From positions 29,040,532 through 29,104,531 of the forward strand of contig CM066912.1 of assembly GCA_033964015.1 (NCBI GenBank): a stretch of 64,000 bases of DNA, read 5' to 3'. This document shows positions 1-11,194 of the stretch, piece by piece. This DNA is from Scolanthus callimorphus. Its lineage: Eukaryota > Cnidaria > Anthozoa > Actiniaria > Edwardsiidae. The notes beneath the pieces are model-generated. The model had not been told where the DNA came from and ran no database searches. It worked only from the letters and a program-made list of their open reading frames with translations. The position numbers were made by a program, and so were the translations under genes. Numbering within the stretch: position 1 is the stretch's first letter; each line of letters starts with the position of its first letter.

Positions 1-269
1 GAAGGCGGTGAAAATTCAGAGTTTTCTTTGTCTTCTACCATGTTTGTTGGAGAGTCATCGTCGAAAAAGCAGCGCCCGTTTGAAGGCGGTGGGCTTGAAA
101 AACCAGCATCCCAGAACTCGTCTGCATTCTCAGGAGTCTTCATATTAGTTCTCAAGAAGTTGTCCTCACTGAAACTGTCTGATTCATCCAACGAAATATC
201 CGTTGTTTCGTGCTCTGCTCTTTCGTCGACAAATTCGAGAGGCCGTCTTCGAAGTCTTGTGAAAGCCAT
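1..269 (-). CDS. First exon of a gene cut by the window edge, possibly a Wee1-like kinase
   Basis: A minus-strand reading frame starts at the ATG at 269-267 and stays open to the window edge (about 89 residues), so only the N-terminus is present. It begins MAFTRLRRRP and is rich in Ser, Asp, Glu and Pro. It contains EFWDAGFSSPPPS, which recalls the acidic 'W-E-E-G-F-x-S-S-P' patch in the N-terminal region of animal Wee1 kinases. No kinase domain lies in the window. An E2F-type site and a CCAAT box lie 240-295 bp upstream, which suits a cell-cycle gene. The coding call is fairly good; the Wee1 identity is inference from a short patch. Confidence 0.45.
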   Translation of the reverse strand, partial: MAFTRLRRRPLEFVDERAEHETTDISLDESDSFSEDNFLRTNMKTPENADEFWDAGFSSPPPSNGRCFFDDDSPTNMVEDKENSEFSPP

Positions 270-505
270 CGGAATTCTTCCAAAATTCGGCTCTAAATTT
301 TGAATATACTATTTTAATTTACTGTAAAAGCTTTTTTTAAGAATGAGGGAAGTAGAATAAGCGTTTTAAGCGCTTTGGATGGGATAGTTTTGGAGTAATT
401 TCAGGTCAAAATCATGAAGTTTGTTGAGCGTCTGTTTGTCGTGTGATGTTCAAAGCAGTGTTCAGCGCTTGTCTTTTGAATAAAATAAAACCGCCTTCAA
501 ACTGA

Positions 506-562
506 CCAATCACAGACGAGCTTTTTCCCATGGGATTCATTGAATGAACATTTGGCGCGAAA
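506..562 (-). promoter_or_regulatory. E2F-type site plus CCAAT box upstream of the 1-269 gene
   Basis: TTTGGCGCGAAA at 551-562 fits the E2F/DP consensus, and CCAAT at 506-510 lies about 40 bp from it. The pair sits 240-295 bp upstream of the minus-strand start at 269, the usual spacing in cell-cycle promoters. Recognition is by motif only. Confidence 0.45.
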
Positions 563-569
563 ACATAAT

Positions 570-1420
570 AAAACTCATCAACAGTTATTAGCTTTTTTGA
601 ACGGGAAAACTGATAATAGCTTCTCTTAAATATAATATAATAGCTAAACATTTCAAAGGAAATTTAGTTTTCCTATCAAGGTGATGTTAGTCGCTTCAAA
701 AATCTAGTTCAGTTCAGTTTAGTCTATTTTTAGAAGCCACTACATGGTATGACGGACACGTACACGTAGATACTATTTCTGTCAGCGTGACTCGACAGTG
801 GTCACTGACCCCGGCTGGAACGTTTATACTTTATGTTGGGGGGGAGGGGGGTCGAAAAATACTCCTGAATTCGCACGACTTGATTTATTTAGTAACATTT
901 TTGGCTGGTGAATTATTCGTGTTTTTTTTTAAAAATAAAGATGATCTATCTATCTATCTACGAGACCAGAGGGCCTAAATCGAAAATGAGGGTCTCGGCT
1001 AGGGACTTTGTGCCGTTTGACCCTAGCTAGCTAAATAACCGAAACACGTCACAACGTTTCACACGAAAACTAAAACGGCGGGCACACTTTCTAGCCGGGA
1101 GTATACCGAAAACAGACAAGTACAGAATAGCTTTTGCGAAAACAAATTAAAGCGATGCCATTTCGAATTTTGAGTTGAAAGCAAGAAAGTCGACTGAGCA
1201 GCGTGCGCCCTCTAGAGAAGCTCAGAGAGGCATAGTTTGTATCAATGAGACTCGTACCCAGGAAAAAAAGAGATTGCGCCGACAAAAAAAAACTATCAGT
1301 CTTTTTGGGATCTGTTTCCGCAGTAGTCTGACATCGTCTGACAGATGAATCCTTGTTCCGTTGCCGTTAGTAAAAACAGGCTCATCCTGCAGTTTGTAAG
1401 TACTTATCAGGTCAGACTGG
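570..1420. other. Intergenic spacer, no gene seen
   Basis: The only features seen are G runs near 838-850 and a short TCTA microsatellite at about 943-960. The short reading frames here lack coding character. Confidence 0.5.
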
Positions 1421-1429
1421 GCAGGCCGG
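1421..1429. repeat. Left 9-bp target-site duplication of the MULE
   Basis: GCAGGCCGG directly abuts the left end of the element and matches 15405-15413 exactly. Confidence 0.9.
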
Positions 1430-1651
1430 GCGAATTTTTTTTCCAGCCTAGTTCATTGCGCATCCTCTTCTGCGCATATCTTAAATTAGATATTCCGTGA
1501 CGTGTAACACACTTTGTTGACACAAAATTCAAGATGGCGGCAGATTCGCATCTCGCGATGGAGAAACCCGGAGAAACACCGTGAAAACCATTACTTACCC
1601 TTTGTTGAGAGTGGAATATACTGTTTCCAACCAGGTATATTGTAAATAAAC
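1430..1651 (+). repeat. Left terminal inverted repeat of the MULE
   Basis: This starts GCGAATTTTTTTTCC and runs inward for 222 bp. It matches the reverse complement of 15183-15404 with two substitutions and two 1-nt indels (T8 versus T9, and AA versus A). It contains AAGATGGCGGC (1531-1541), a match to the YY1 consensus, and on the outward strand a splice-donor-like GGGTAAGT. Its open reading frames on the outward strand are incidental. Confidence 0.93.
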
Positions 1652-1738
1652 GATATGAAATACGTTTTCTTTTCAAAAAGCGCTATGGCTGCCTCAAAAT
1701 CAATGCTTCGCTGGCTACCGAGGTTTCAACGCATGAAG

Positions 1739-2015
1739 TAGGCTGTATTTTATGCAAATTATTTTTTCAGCCCAGTTCATGAACGGGACAGATTATCGAA
1801 TTACTCATACCAAACTGCTTAGGAACGCATGACATTTATTCCAGAAAGCCCACATTTCAAAAATAATTTGCATAGAATGCAGCCTAGTAATATACTTCTC
1901 TGAGTCGTCGTGTTATTGTTATCTAACAAACTCGACTCAGACTCAGAGAAGAACTACAGGCTGAATTTTATGCAAATTATTATTAAATATTTATTCAGCC
2001 CAGTTTACGAACAAT
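1739..2015. repeat. Subterminal inverted repeats in the left arm of the MULE
   Basis: A motif reading TAGGCTGTATTTTATGCAAA (1739-1758) is repeated inverted at 1861-1888, giving a 150-bp unit with about 28-bp arms and possible TA flanks. A third copy in direct orientation starts near 1957. The companion motif CAGCCCAGTTCATGAAC (about 1769-1785) has related copies near 2000 and, inverted, at 15060-15115 close to the right end. These could be a nested MITE or subterminal binding sites of the element. Confidence 0.6.
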
Positions 2016-2620
2016 TTACTAGATACTGAAATGAATGCAACTCGAAAGAAAACACCACAAGGTATTAATTTATAGTGCTGCTGTGCTAGTCTAAGCTATA
2101 GAAAAATGTTTACTCAATGTTTTCATAGAAATTTGTTTTTTATAATGACTGCCTGGTGCAGACTAGCGACATACATACATGTAGGGATAAGAATGTTATG
2201 TTGTAGCTCTGAAATCGTGGGAAAATGACTGAGGTAATAAAAATAATTTGCTAAATCATAAACTACTTTCCCACAATTTCTTACATATCCGCTACAGATG
2301 CTAACGCTTTGCGGATTATGACATACTGTATAAATAAAATACTTAGTTTTGAGATAGAGCCGTCAGGATTATACTTAGAGAATATTATTATTCATGACTT
2401 TCACAGACTTTGTGTTGTAAATGTGTCACTTCGACGTAGCACGCTTGCTCCGAGGGAAGCAAGGTAGTGTGTACGTTTGTTGAAACTTGAATGAAAATTT
2501 TTCTCCGCTCAAATCTTTCAAGTTAGAATTATCCCTGCACATTTCTGTATGAAATCTGTAAGAGAACCATTTGGGTTTCAATGTCTTTGGTGCTTTCGGC
2601 TGCGCGAACTGAGTTCTTTT

Positions 2621-2840
2621 TTAGTTTCTGTGGGAGAATTCAACATGGCTCCGATGGCGGCTTTGTCCCTCGCTTAAGAAATCGCTTGAATTAGAACTTT
2701 GCCCAGGGTGAATCTTTTCCAACAAAAACACGCCCACGGTCCAGATTTCCAGCTCTTCAGGTTTGCGAACTTCTTTTGGCGGCACAGCTTCAGGGCTAAG
2801 CGGAGTGAGTGTGGACACGATTTCTCTTACGGTATTAATA
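2621..2840 (-). pseudogene. Coding-like fragment in the noncoding left arm of the MULE
   Basis: A minus-strand frame of about 65 residues, open upstream to about 2835, reads STLTPLSPEAVPPKEVRK and then PEELEIWTVGVFLLEKI. Composition and periodicity look protein-coding, unlike its surroundings. I do not recognise the family. It could be a captured host exon, since MULEs are known to pick up gene pieces, or chance. No matching neighbouring exon was found. Confidence 0.25.
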
Positions 2841-2954
2841 TATAGATTGAAGGGGATGCCTAGTGCCTTATGTTACTAGTACTTTCGTCGTATTCATTCT
2901 GAAAGTTGACTTGCACATGTATTCATGTAAACTCAAATCCTATCATTTTGTTCC

Positions 2955-3735
2955 ATTCCTGCCTGGGGGGGGGGGGGACTCTTAGGTTAAAATGCTAGGG
3001 GTGACCCTAAAAATACCTGGTCGGAAGAAATTTCCACCCTAAAAAATACCTCCCAGTCTGAAAATACCCTAAAAATACCAACAACTTTGACTGATGAAGG
3101 CTAGTTAACTAGCCGAAATATAGGTGTTTGTTTTGATATCCACTTTTCAATTATTGTTTAATCTTCTCTCAACTTTCAAATACACTACCTTATTTGTGTG
3201 AGAAAAATACCTATTTTTCTTACCATACCGGTTTTTTTTTCGAACCACTAAAAAAATACCAGATCGCCGATTTCAACCCCTAAAAAATACGATGGTCACC
3301 CCTAGCATTCAAATATAGCGAGTCCCCAGGAGGTACTTGGATATAAAAATGATGGGGGGGTCCAAATTTCATACCCAAAAAAATACCTGAGCCATAAATT
3401 TTATATCCAAAAAAAATACCTGCTCCCAAAATTTCATACCCCAAAAATACCCAATGTTTTTGGCCTAAAAAGATACCAGCATACACATTATGGCGGTCCC
3501 ATTATGTTTCCTGGAAATAGCTTCAGCTTAACTAAGTGCAGTATCTTGATGATCAACTTAACGTTTCAACCCCCCAAAAAATACCCATGGATTTTTCAAC
3601 CCCAAGAAAATACCTGGTGAAATTTTCACCCCAAAAATACTGTTACTACAAATTTCATACCCCAAAAAATATGTCGGACCCCCCCCCCCGTCATTTTTAT
3701 ATTTGAGTCCCCCCCTGGGAGCGAGTCCCCCCCCA
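2955..3735. repeat. Nested low-complexity inverted-repeat elements inside the MULE
   Basis: Degenerate units of the form AAAAATACC recur across the stretch. One element is bounded by inverted copies of ATGCTAGGGGTGACC (about 2992 and 3290-3306). A second is bounded by GAGTCCCC and ATATAAAAATGA near 3320-3350 and its inverse near 3687-3715. Runs of 13 G and 8-10 C occur at the borders. No protein is encoded. Confidence 0.55.
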
Positions 3736-3779
3736 AGGCAAGGCATTGCTGTTTAAATGTAGTTTTACACGTCAGTAGG

Positions 3780-6700
3780 TTAGAATTTCCCTGAATTTTG
3801 CTGGTTTAAAGATGTATTCTTTGATAGAGAATGTTGTCGTTTTGGTACTTTTATTTTTTTTCTTTTGTGCATCACATGGAAGTCATCATCATCACTTGCA
3901 ACTCGCTTCTTAGTGCCAAGTGCTGGGCGGCCTTGGGCAGCTTTCTTCATGCCCTTTGAAGGACCAACAGAACGTCTCCCAGAAGCTGTGCTTTGGACTG
4001 GAATCCTCTTTCCATATCTCCTGAGAGACGTGCCTGTGGTTTTCGATGTTGAATTTCCTTGCTGACCAAACTTGTGGAATGCAGATGCAATGTTGCAGAT
4101 GCTATTGCCTGATGCCATCATCTTTTGTATCTGTCACAGAACTTGTCCACTCCAGATAAAAGGTTCACATCATTTAGCATGAGCTTTGTCGACAGGTCGT
4201 CCAACACATCATTCAGCTTTTCCCTGACCTCAGAAGCAATGCAAGGTCCACTGGTCTTCCTACTGGTATCAGCACTGATCTCCTCGTCTGATGAGTAATT
4301 GCACTCTTGAGACAAAGTACACTCATCAGTTTGGCTTTTATCCAGAGTGCCAGCAGATTCAAGTTTGCTGTTGGTAGTACAAGAAGCAGAAGTGGTACAT
4401 CTATTTTCAATGGTCTGCTGAAAGAGGCTGGCATAAAAGGATAAATCCTTCGTTTTTGCGCCCATTGCCAGATTTGCATACTTCTGTCTTCCTGTGGCAT
4501 CCAGAGATGGAATAAAATTTATGCATGGAACCTTGTATTTTACCACAGCAGCTGCTTGGTGCTTACATGGTTGCCCTGTCATGCCAACTGGACATTCACA
4601 GACCCCAACACTCAAATCTACTGTATATCTAGTTTGTTTGTCGGAGCTCAACACAGAAAAAGAGTTATTGGAAAGTTTTCTTATTTCATCTGGATTTAGG
4701 TCATCAACCTTCAAGTTCATGAATCTGTGGGACACAAAACGATCAAGCCTGTTATGTGCAATGGATAGTAGTCTGCTCTGATGATAATTCTCAAGTGTTA
4801 TAGTGATAAAGTCAAACACTTGCACCAAGTTGTATGCCTTCACCCTATCAAACACAATGTCCTTCAGTATACGTATTCCAGCTTCTGCATAGTTGTTTGT
4901 ATGATTGCCCCTCAAGCGGAGGTGTATCCGGTGGGCCAAGGACCATTCTTTTTGTCTGTCCATGAGCTTGGTCACACGCTTGATATAATTTGGGTATTTC
5001 TTTGCTATTGAGTCATCACAAAGTTCCTGAAAACTGCTCTTTAGTGACTCTTCCGATTGAGCAAAAACAAGTGTTTTCATCAGTCCCATGAGATGCACTC
5101 TGTCACCCTGACTAACTCCATTTTTTTTGTTCCAGAGCCAAGTCCAATTTGCTTGTAGGTAGTGGAATATACAGAGCAATAACTTTGATACTTTCCAAAC
5201 CTGTTGTATGCCCTCACGCTCTGGTGGGCTATCATCAGTTAAGAAAACCAAAGGGCCTTTCTTTCCTCTGACATAGAAAGCATTTTGGGGGAAGACTTGG
5301 TCTCTTAATGTGGACATGGCTGTTGTTACAACATGTTCACTTTCGCCCGATGTCATGACAACCCCTAGTGGTAACCCCCCTGCTGCATTACTAGTTGAAA
5401 GGATGAACAGAGGATTGTTAAATCTCTCAAGGCCCGCTGTAGCATCACAGTATACAATTTCAGCACTCTGGGGGACCATCTCATGTACTCTTGTCATAAG
5501 AGGTGTGCATATTGCCAGTATGAGGGGCTGTTGCTGTACCTTTTTTTCATCTACGTAGAAACTGAAACTTCTGTAAAAAAGCCTTTCCTCCCGCCTTGGC
5601 ATTTTCTATGTTGTACCTTTCAACTCTTTCTTGCAGTTCTTCAAACATAGGTTTCCCATTCTGGTCACCTAGGGTGCTGCCTCTCCAGTTATTGTAGAGA
5701 CGGTAAAGATACCCAAGGTCTGGATTATGGAACCTGTCAGCTGCCAGAGTTTCGAGGTCCTCATCTTGAGTAATAGCCCTGAGTTGCAGCTGTTCCTGGA
5801 TGATTCTCTTAACCGAGCTGGGACTGTGACCCTCTTTGAAATACCTTAAGCACTGCTCCTTGATGTCTGAAGATGGATCTCGATATCTTAGGGCTGAGGC
5901 TGAGTGGAGAGGGTGGTTGTGGTTGTATCGCAATGTAATACTACAAGGGTGTGTTTGGATGAAGGGATCTCTCTTACAGGCACTCTCAGATTTTGTGAAG
6001 ATTTTTGCAGTAAGCTTTGCCGGGCATTCAGTATCTTTATGCTGTCGGGTGGATGATCCGGATGAGGCTGACACATTTTTTTTCCGCTTAGTATAACCAG
6101 TGTTATGCTGGCAACATCTTACTGTTTTAAATGTAATTCGTTCACCTATACACTTAGGTTTTCTTTCCTTCCTGAAGGTTGCCTCTGTAATCATCTGGTA
6201 CTCTTTAATCCAATCCTCTACCTCTGATTCATGGAAAATGTTCACCCTTAAGCAAACCTCAAATGACTGTTTTGCAGCTCCTAAAAAGGCAATTTTATCT
6301 AGGGCTTTAAAACTTTCTGTAATGTAGCTGAACTGAGGGGGCAAAACTTCAAGTACAGCAGATGGTATGTTCTTCTCAGCTTTACATTTGGATTTCTCTG
6401 GATGCATCCGTGCTTTTTTGTTTTCATCGTGGACATTTTCTGGGTTCTGTTCTTTTTTGTCATCTCCTGATGTTGTGCGTTTCCTACTGTCAGAGCTTGT
6501 TGTTTGTTTTCTTATAACATTTCTTGGGTTCTGGATTTGTTTGTCTTGTATTTTGTCAATTCCTATTGCCTGGTTACTTGTGTCATTTCCTGTGTTCTGT
6601 TTTTTGTCATCATCTCCTGTGTTCTGTTTTTTGTTGTCATCTCCTGTGTTCTCTTTTTGTTGTCATCTCCTGTGTTCTGTTTTTGTTGTCATCTCCTGTG

Positions 6701-6865
6701 TTCTCTTTTTTGTTGTCATCTCCTGGAGTTTTATCAGTTTCCGTTACACCATATTCCGGTTGTTTACATGTCGACTCCTGTTCTGGTTTGGTATTTGCCA
6801 TGTGGTAATCTGGATTATCAGTATCACTGCACATTGGACTGGAAATCAATAATAACAGTGTCAGA
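3780..6865 (-). CDS. MULE transposase part: zinc-binding domain, DDE transposase, SWIM finger (last exon)
   Basis: A single long exon. In order it holds an acidic linker with 9-residue GDDNKKQNT-type repeats (about 6600-6740); a Cys/His-rich WRKY-GCM1/FAR1-like domain (RCCQH, CPAKL, NHNHPLH; about 5930-6110); and a transposase with Asp in YCDATAGLE, Asp in FLTDDSPPE, the Cys-His-Trp signature CIFHYLQANWTWLW and Glu in NNYAEAGIRIL. A SWIM finger, CECPVGMTGQPCKH, sits near 4555-4600, and a basic tail (KRKKIKVPKR) precedes the TAA at 3780-3782. The frame is broken by 1 nt at 5547-5602 (near an A6 run) and at 4118-4121, and twice inside the 27-bp repeats. The exon follows the Ulp1 exons in phase (two acceptors, 6865 and 6838, both in frame), so it probably belongs to the same protein. 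Confidence 0.88.
6600..6740 (-). repeat. 27-bp coding tandem repeat in the transposase exon
   Basis: Four to five copies of a 27-bp unit encode GDDNKKQNT or GDDNKKENT in the acidic linker between the Ulp1 and zinc-binding parts. Adjacent units differ in the length of an A5/A6 run, which is what breaks the frame here. Confidence 0.75.
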
Positions 6866-6967
6866 CTGAAAACAGCATCATTCATTTGTACTGATGTAAT
6901 TCAGTAATTTTGTCACAGAAAATTATTCTTGAGAATGGTAACACAAAGTAAAAAAGGTTATTATTAC

Positions 6968-9900
6968 CTGTAATTTGCACCAAGAATGTCTACGCTCATA
7001 AGCAACCGGAAATAAAGCATCTTTTCCTGTGAAATTTAAGAAATAATCTAACATTTATAGGGGATTGTTTCAACTAGAGGCTTAATGAATTCCGCTGAGT
7101 ATGATGTGGAGAATTATTCAGATTGAGGGGATGTTATTCATTTAGGCTGACGGCCGAGGTGGATAACACTCAGAGATCTGAATAATTCTCCACATCATAC
7201 AAAAGCTGAATTTATTATTAATTGTTTTATTATTCATTCAAAATGAACTTCCCCACTTTACTTTGAAGGCAGGCAGTTTTGACAGCCTCCCTACAAGCGT
7301 AACACGTTACGTGACGTCACGTTACATGCAATAATTTTTTTAAACTTATCTAATCTTTGACATCATTGATGAAGTTGCTTGCCTTCAAAAACATCAATAA
7401 TTTGCCGGGGGCCCTCAACCAATCAAAAGCAGGGAAATATATTGAATGAATAATGATAAGGGTTAACCTAGGAATCATTACCATGGTTACTACTACATGT
7501 ATGTAATAATAATTATGTTTTGTGCTACGTCAACTCAACCCATGCCTAGGGTTGCCTTTTAGTGAAACTAACTACAAAATCAAGAGTACTAAAGTACCAT
7601 AACTGAAGAAGTTGGCGCTCCCATTATCAACTAGACTTGGTTGTAGGAGGGGCTAAAATGCATTAACATTGATGAAACAAATTATCTTGTTCTTCTTACC
7701 TGACTGAAGTAGAGTGGCACTCCTTCTGCAAGGTGCGCTGCATACTGCAAGTCCAATATATAATTTATAAATTCACAATGTCTAGCAGATTATTTTTAAA
7801 TGATATGATTATTGTGTAATCAATTTAGTTTAATACTTTATCAGGTGGATAACATCCTTACCTGACATGTAAACACTCCACAGTCATAGCCATTATTTGA
7901 GAGGGAATTGACTGCAAAGAAAATAGGGTTTAGTACTTTTTATAGCTTCCAGTGCTTTTTTTATTTCTTTCCTTGGAGCATCACCCAAACAGCTTTCACA
8001 GATTTTTAAATTTTAATTTTAATTTTTGAATTCTTGCAAGGTACAGGGATTGTTGGGTTGTGGTGGTGGTGGTGATGTGTCGGGGGGTGGGCAAGGAGGG
8101 GTTCTCTAAGGACAGAGGGATTTGTTTTTAAATTTGGTTGTAAGGCAAAGGGATTTTGCTCATTTGCTCTCTCCATAGTGCCCCCCTGCACATAATTGTC
8201 ATGTGCAATCAAATTTGTACCAGCTTCAAATTATGTAGCTACAAAAAGGTATGCACTGACCTTCTCAGCTGGAGCAAAGAAAGACCATTGACTGAAATCT
8301 AGTTGAAGCCCTTTTTTGTAGTAATACTCTTCACTTAGGAAAAGGCTGAAAGAGAGGAGGACAATAATATATTATTACCCAACCATTGCATTTACTAATA
8401 GATTCTCACTATATTATTTGAAAAAAGTTGTTATTACCATAGGTTCTCAAACCAAGGTGCTGCAGTTGCTGTTGATCCTCCATAGGGGTCTAAGAATAAA
8501 CTTAATCTCTTCTTCATGTAGACAGCCTGTAAAGTAATAACAAGTGCATCTGAGCAACAGCAACATAATTATTACATCTATTAATTTAATGCAGTCAAAG
8601 TGTAAGCTGTAGCTTTTCCATTCTAGTGAATAACATGATATAAAAAAAAAGATTTGTGGTACTGGTGATCTGTTGACCATAAAATGATTACCTACCAATA
8701 AGCACCAGTGTTTATTGTTGATGTTAACAGGAATTATGATAAGGTCTTCTTCGAAGATGTCAATTCCCTGTCAAATAAAACGTCACACTTCTTGTCACCT
8801 CAAAGATTCAAAAAACCATTATAAAAACAACAGATATTATCATTTTACATTATGCCATTTCACTTCTTATTTACCTTTGACCATTTATATAATTTTTTTT
8901 TCTGGTAACCAGGTGATGCTATAAGCTCTAGCAGTTTGTTGGAAAAGAAGACAACCTTCTTGCCCTGTAGCATAAAATCAATTTTATTCTATGAAAATAT
9001 AGAAAAACATTTTAAATAATTATCAAGGAGGATTCCATAAAATATGAAATTCTCCTTTTTATTATATAAACACCAATGAAATCGGTTGATCTCAAGTGAA
9101 AAGTTGACATCTTCACACACGAAAATAACATGTGAAATTACTTCTACATAATATTGTTAAAACATCACACTTGCCTTTACTCAATGCTCGATTTTTAGCT
9201 TAACTCAAATAAAATTTAATTTTGGTATTTCATTGATGTTTAAACAGAACATTACATGACCACTCAAAGATAAAAATAAAATTTGTATCTCCGTGCGGCC
9301 ATGTAATATCCTCTATATATTTAAACATGCTTGTATTTTTGGATATTTTTACTTTTACTCCTTTGTCTGCCCCTTATTATAATTATCTCCTATATTTCAG
9401 AAGAGAATGCTTTAAACAGAATGATGGTAAATACTTGACTGTAAACTTGTAACATGTGTAATATATTGTACTTCACCTTATTCCGAAGACATTTCTGCAT
9501 CAACTGGAGATATGTCTCAATGACCTGGAAAGATATGCAAGTTTCACAATGTCTGTTCTCAGTTGAAAGAAAAGCATTTATTACTGAAGGCTTGCAGTAA
9601 TGTTTTCTCATTTTTACCAGGACAGACAATAGATAAATACATACATGGTAAAGCACACAATAGAAGAATGGAACTTACACTTGCACTGAGCCATTTTCGA
9701 GGCTTTAGAGTAGCTATAAGACGTCCTTTGGTGTGTAAATCTGATTTCTTTCTAACTTTTTCAACCTGCAAAATGAAATGGTTGCTTTTATTCATAACTT
9801 TAACTCGGTCAGACAAATTAATCATAAAACTATTGAGCTTGACATTGAATGCTTACTAGTTGAATCTCTGTACTGCTTAGGTCTCTGTGCCTAAAGCCTT

Positions 9901-11194
9901 TACTTGATGTTACACCAGCTGGCATTTCTGCAGTAACCCGTTTTCTGATTTCCGTTTTGATGTTTTGCAGGAATGCCTGTGTACGTTTAGCTGCTTCTTC
10001 CATTTTGATTTCTCTGTGTGGTGCCTGTGATGCTGCTGCTGGATGGTATTGTGTATATGTCGCATTTTCTGCTGGGGGGATGCCACGGGCCTCTGCTACT
10101 GGAGGGCAGCATTCCTTAGGTTGAACCTGTTCCTCAACTTGTGGTACCTGACCTGAGGTCTGGTGATGTGCCAAGTTTGGTGTAGGTGGTACTGGTGGTG
10201 TGTTTGGTGCCTGACGTGAGGTCTGGTGGTTTCCCTTGTTTGGTGTAGGTGTACTGGTGGTTTGTTTGGTGCCTGACGTGAGGTCTGCTGATGTGCTGTG
10301 TTTGGTGTAGGTGGTACTGGTGGTGTGTTTGGTGCCTGACCTGAGGTCTGCTGGTGTGCCGTGTTTGGTGTAGGTGGTACTGGTGGTGTGTTTGGTGCCT
10401 GACGTGAGGTCTGGTGGTTTCCTGTGTTTGTAGGTGGTACTGGTGGTGTGTTTGGTGCCTGACGTGAGGTCTGGTGGTTTCCCTTGTTTGGTGTAGGTGG
10501 TACTGGTGGTTTGTTTGGTGCCTGACATGAGGTCTGCTGATGTGCTGTGTTTGGTGTAGGTGGTACTGGTGGTGTGTTTGGTGCCTGACCTGAGGTCTGC
10601 TGGTGTGCCGTGTTTGGTGTAGGTGGTACTGGTGGTGTGTTTGGTGCCTGACGTGAGGTCTGGTGGTTTCCTGTGTTTGTAGGTGGTACTGGTGGTGTGT
10701 TTGGTGCCTGATGTGAGGTCTGGTGGTTTCCTGTGTTTGGTGTAGGTGGTACTGGTGGTTTGCTTGGTGCCTGACGCGAGGTCTGGTGGTTTCCCGTGTT
10801 TGATGTAGGTGGTACTGGTGGTGTGTTTGGTGCCTGACCTGAGGCCTGATGGTTTCCTGTGTTTGTAGGTGGTACTTGTGGTGTGTTTGGTGCCTGACGT
10901 GAGGTCTGGTGGTTTCCCATGTTTGGTGTAGGTGGTACTGGTGGTGTGTTTGGTGCCTGATGTGAGGTCTGCTGGTGTACTGTGTGTGATGTAGGTGGTA
11001 CTTGTGGTGTGTTTGGTGCCTGACGTGAGGTCTGCTGGTGTGCTGTGTGTGGTGTAGGTGGTACTGGTGGTGTGCTTTGTGCCTGACGTGAAGTCTGCTG
11101 GTATGCCATGTTTGGTGCAGGTGGTGTGCTTGTTGCATGACGCGAGGTCTGTTGGTGTACCATGTTTGGTGTTTGCAATGGTACTAAAGGCGTC
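6968..11194 (-). CDS. Ulp1/SENP-type SUMO protease domain with a Pro-rich repeat N-terminus (MULE cargo)
   Basis: Exons: 9857-11194, 9679-9765, 9477-9524, 8875-8964, 8696-8767, 8438-8526, 8261-8345, 7862-7911, 7700-7744 and 6968-7026. All have GT-AG borders and compatible phases. The protease core reads PRKWLSAS (Ulp1 WLND box), YKWSKGIDIFEEDLIIIPV, NKHWCLL (catalytic His), FLDPYGG (catalytic Asp), PSQ (oxyanion Gln) and NGYDCGVFTCQYA (catalytic Cys). Thus the full C48 His-Asp-Gln-Cys set is visible. Family members remove SUMO or related modifiers from proteins. Two 1-nt breaks are seen: one in the Pro-rich array (about 10252) and one in exon 7862-7911 just before the catalytic Cys. The last exon joins the transposase exon in phase. 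Confidence 0.87.
7099..7200. repeat. Palindromic MITE-like insert in a MULE intron
   Basis: Inverted arms of about 25 bp (TATGATGTGGAGAATTATTC and its reverse complement) enclose about 50 bp. The element lies in the 673-bp intron between exons 7700-7744 and 6968-7026. Confidence 0.7.
10170..11190 (-). repeat. Coding minisatellite: about 17 units of 60-63 bp, with a four-unit higher-order repeat
   Basis: Each unit encodes a variant of QAPNTPPVPPTPNTAHQQTS or the NTGNHQTS form. A block of four unit types repeats with a period of about 249 bp: the segment starting near 10233 matches the one starting near 10481. The first copy has lost one base (about 10252), shifting the frame. The array links the USP and Ulp1 domains and would form a flexible Pro/Gln/Thr-rich spacer. 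Confidence 0.9.

Noticed and set aside
1407..1676. Open frames of about 90 residues in both TIRs (1407-1676 minus, 15148-15423 plus) with the same product
   Set aside because: Their shared sequence follows from the inverted TIR copies and runs outward over the element ends; there is no separate evidence of a gene.
3280..3746. Gly/Phe-rich minus-strand frames (IFLGYEI repeats)
   Set aside because: They are translations of the AAAATACC repeat in nested noncoding elements.
6367..6869. Overlapping plus-strand hydrophobic frames (CVLFFVVISC repeats)
   Set aside because: They are the antisense of the 27-bp coding repeat in the transposase exon; apparent membrane segments come from T-rich complement.
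10134..11138. A 334-residue frame (QTHHQYHLHQT repeats) across the Pro-rich array
   Set aside because: It is the out-of-phase shadow of the in-frame array; unit lengths divisible by 3 keep all frames open.
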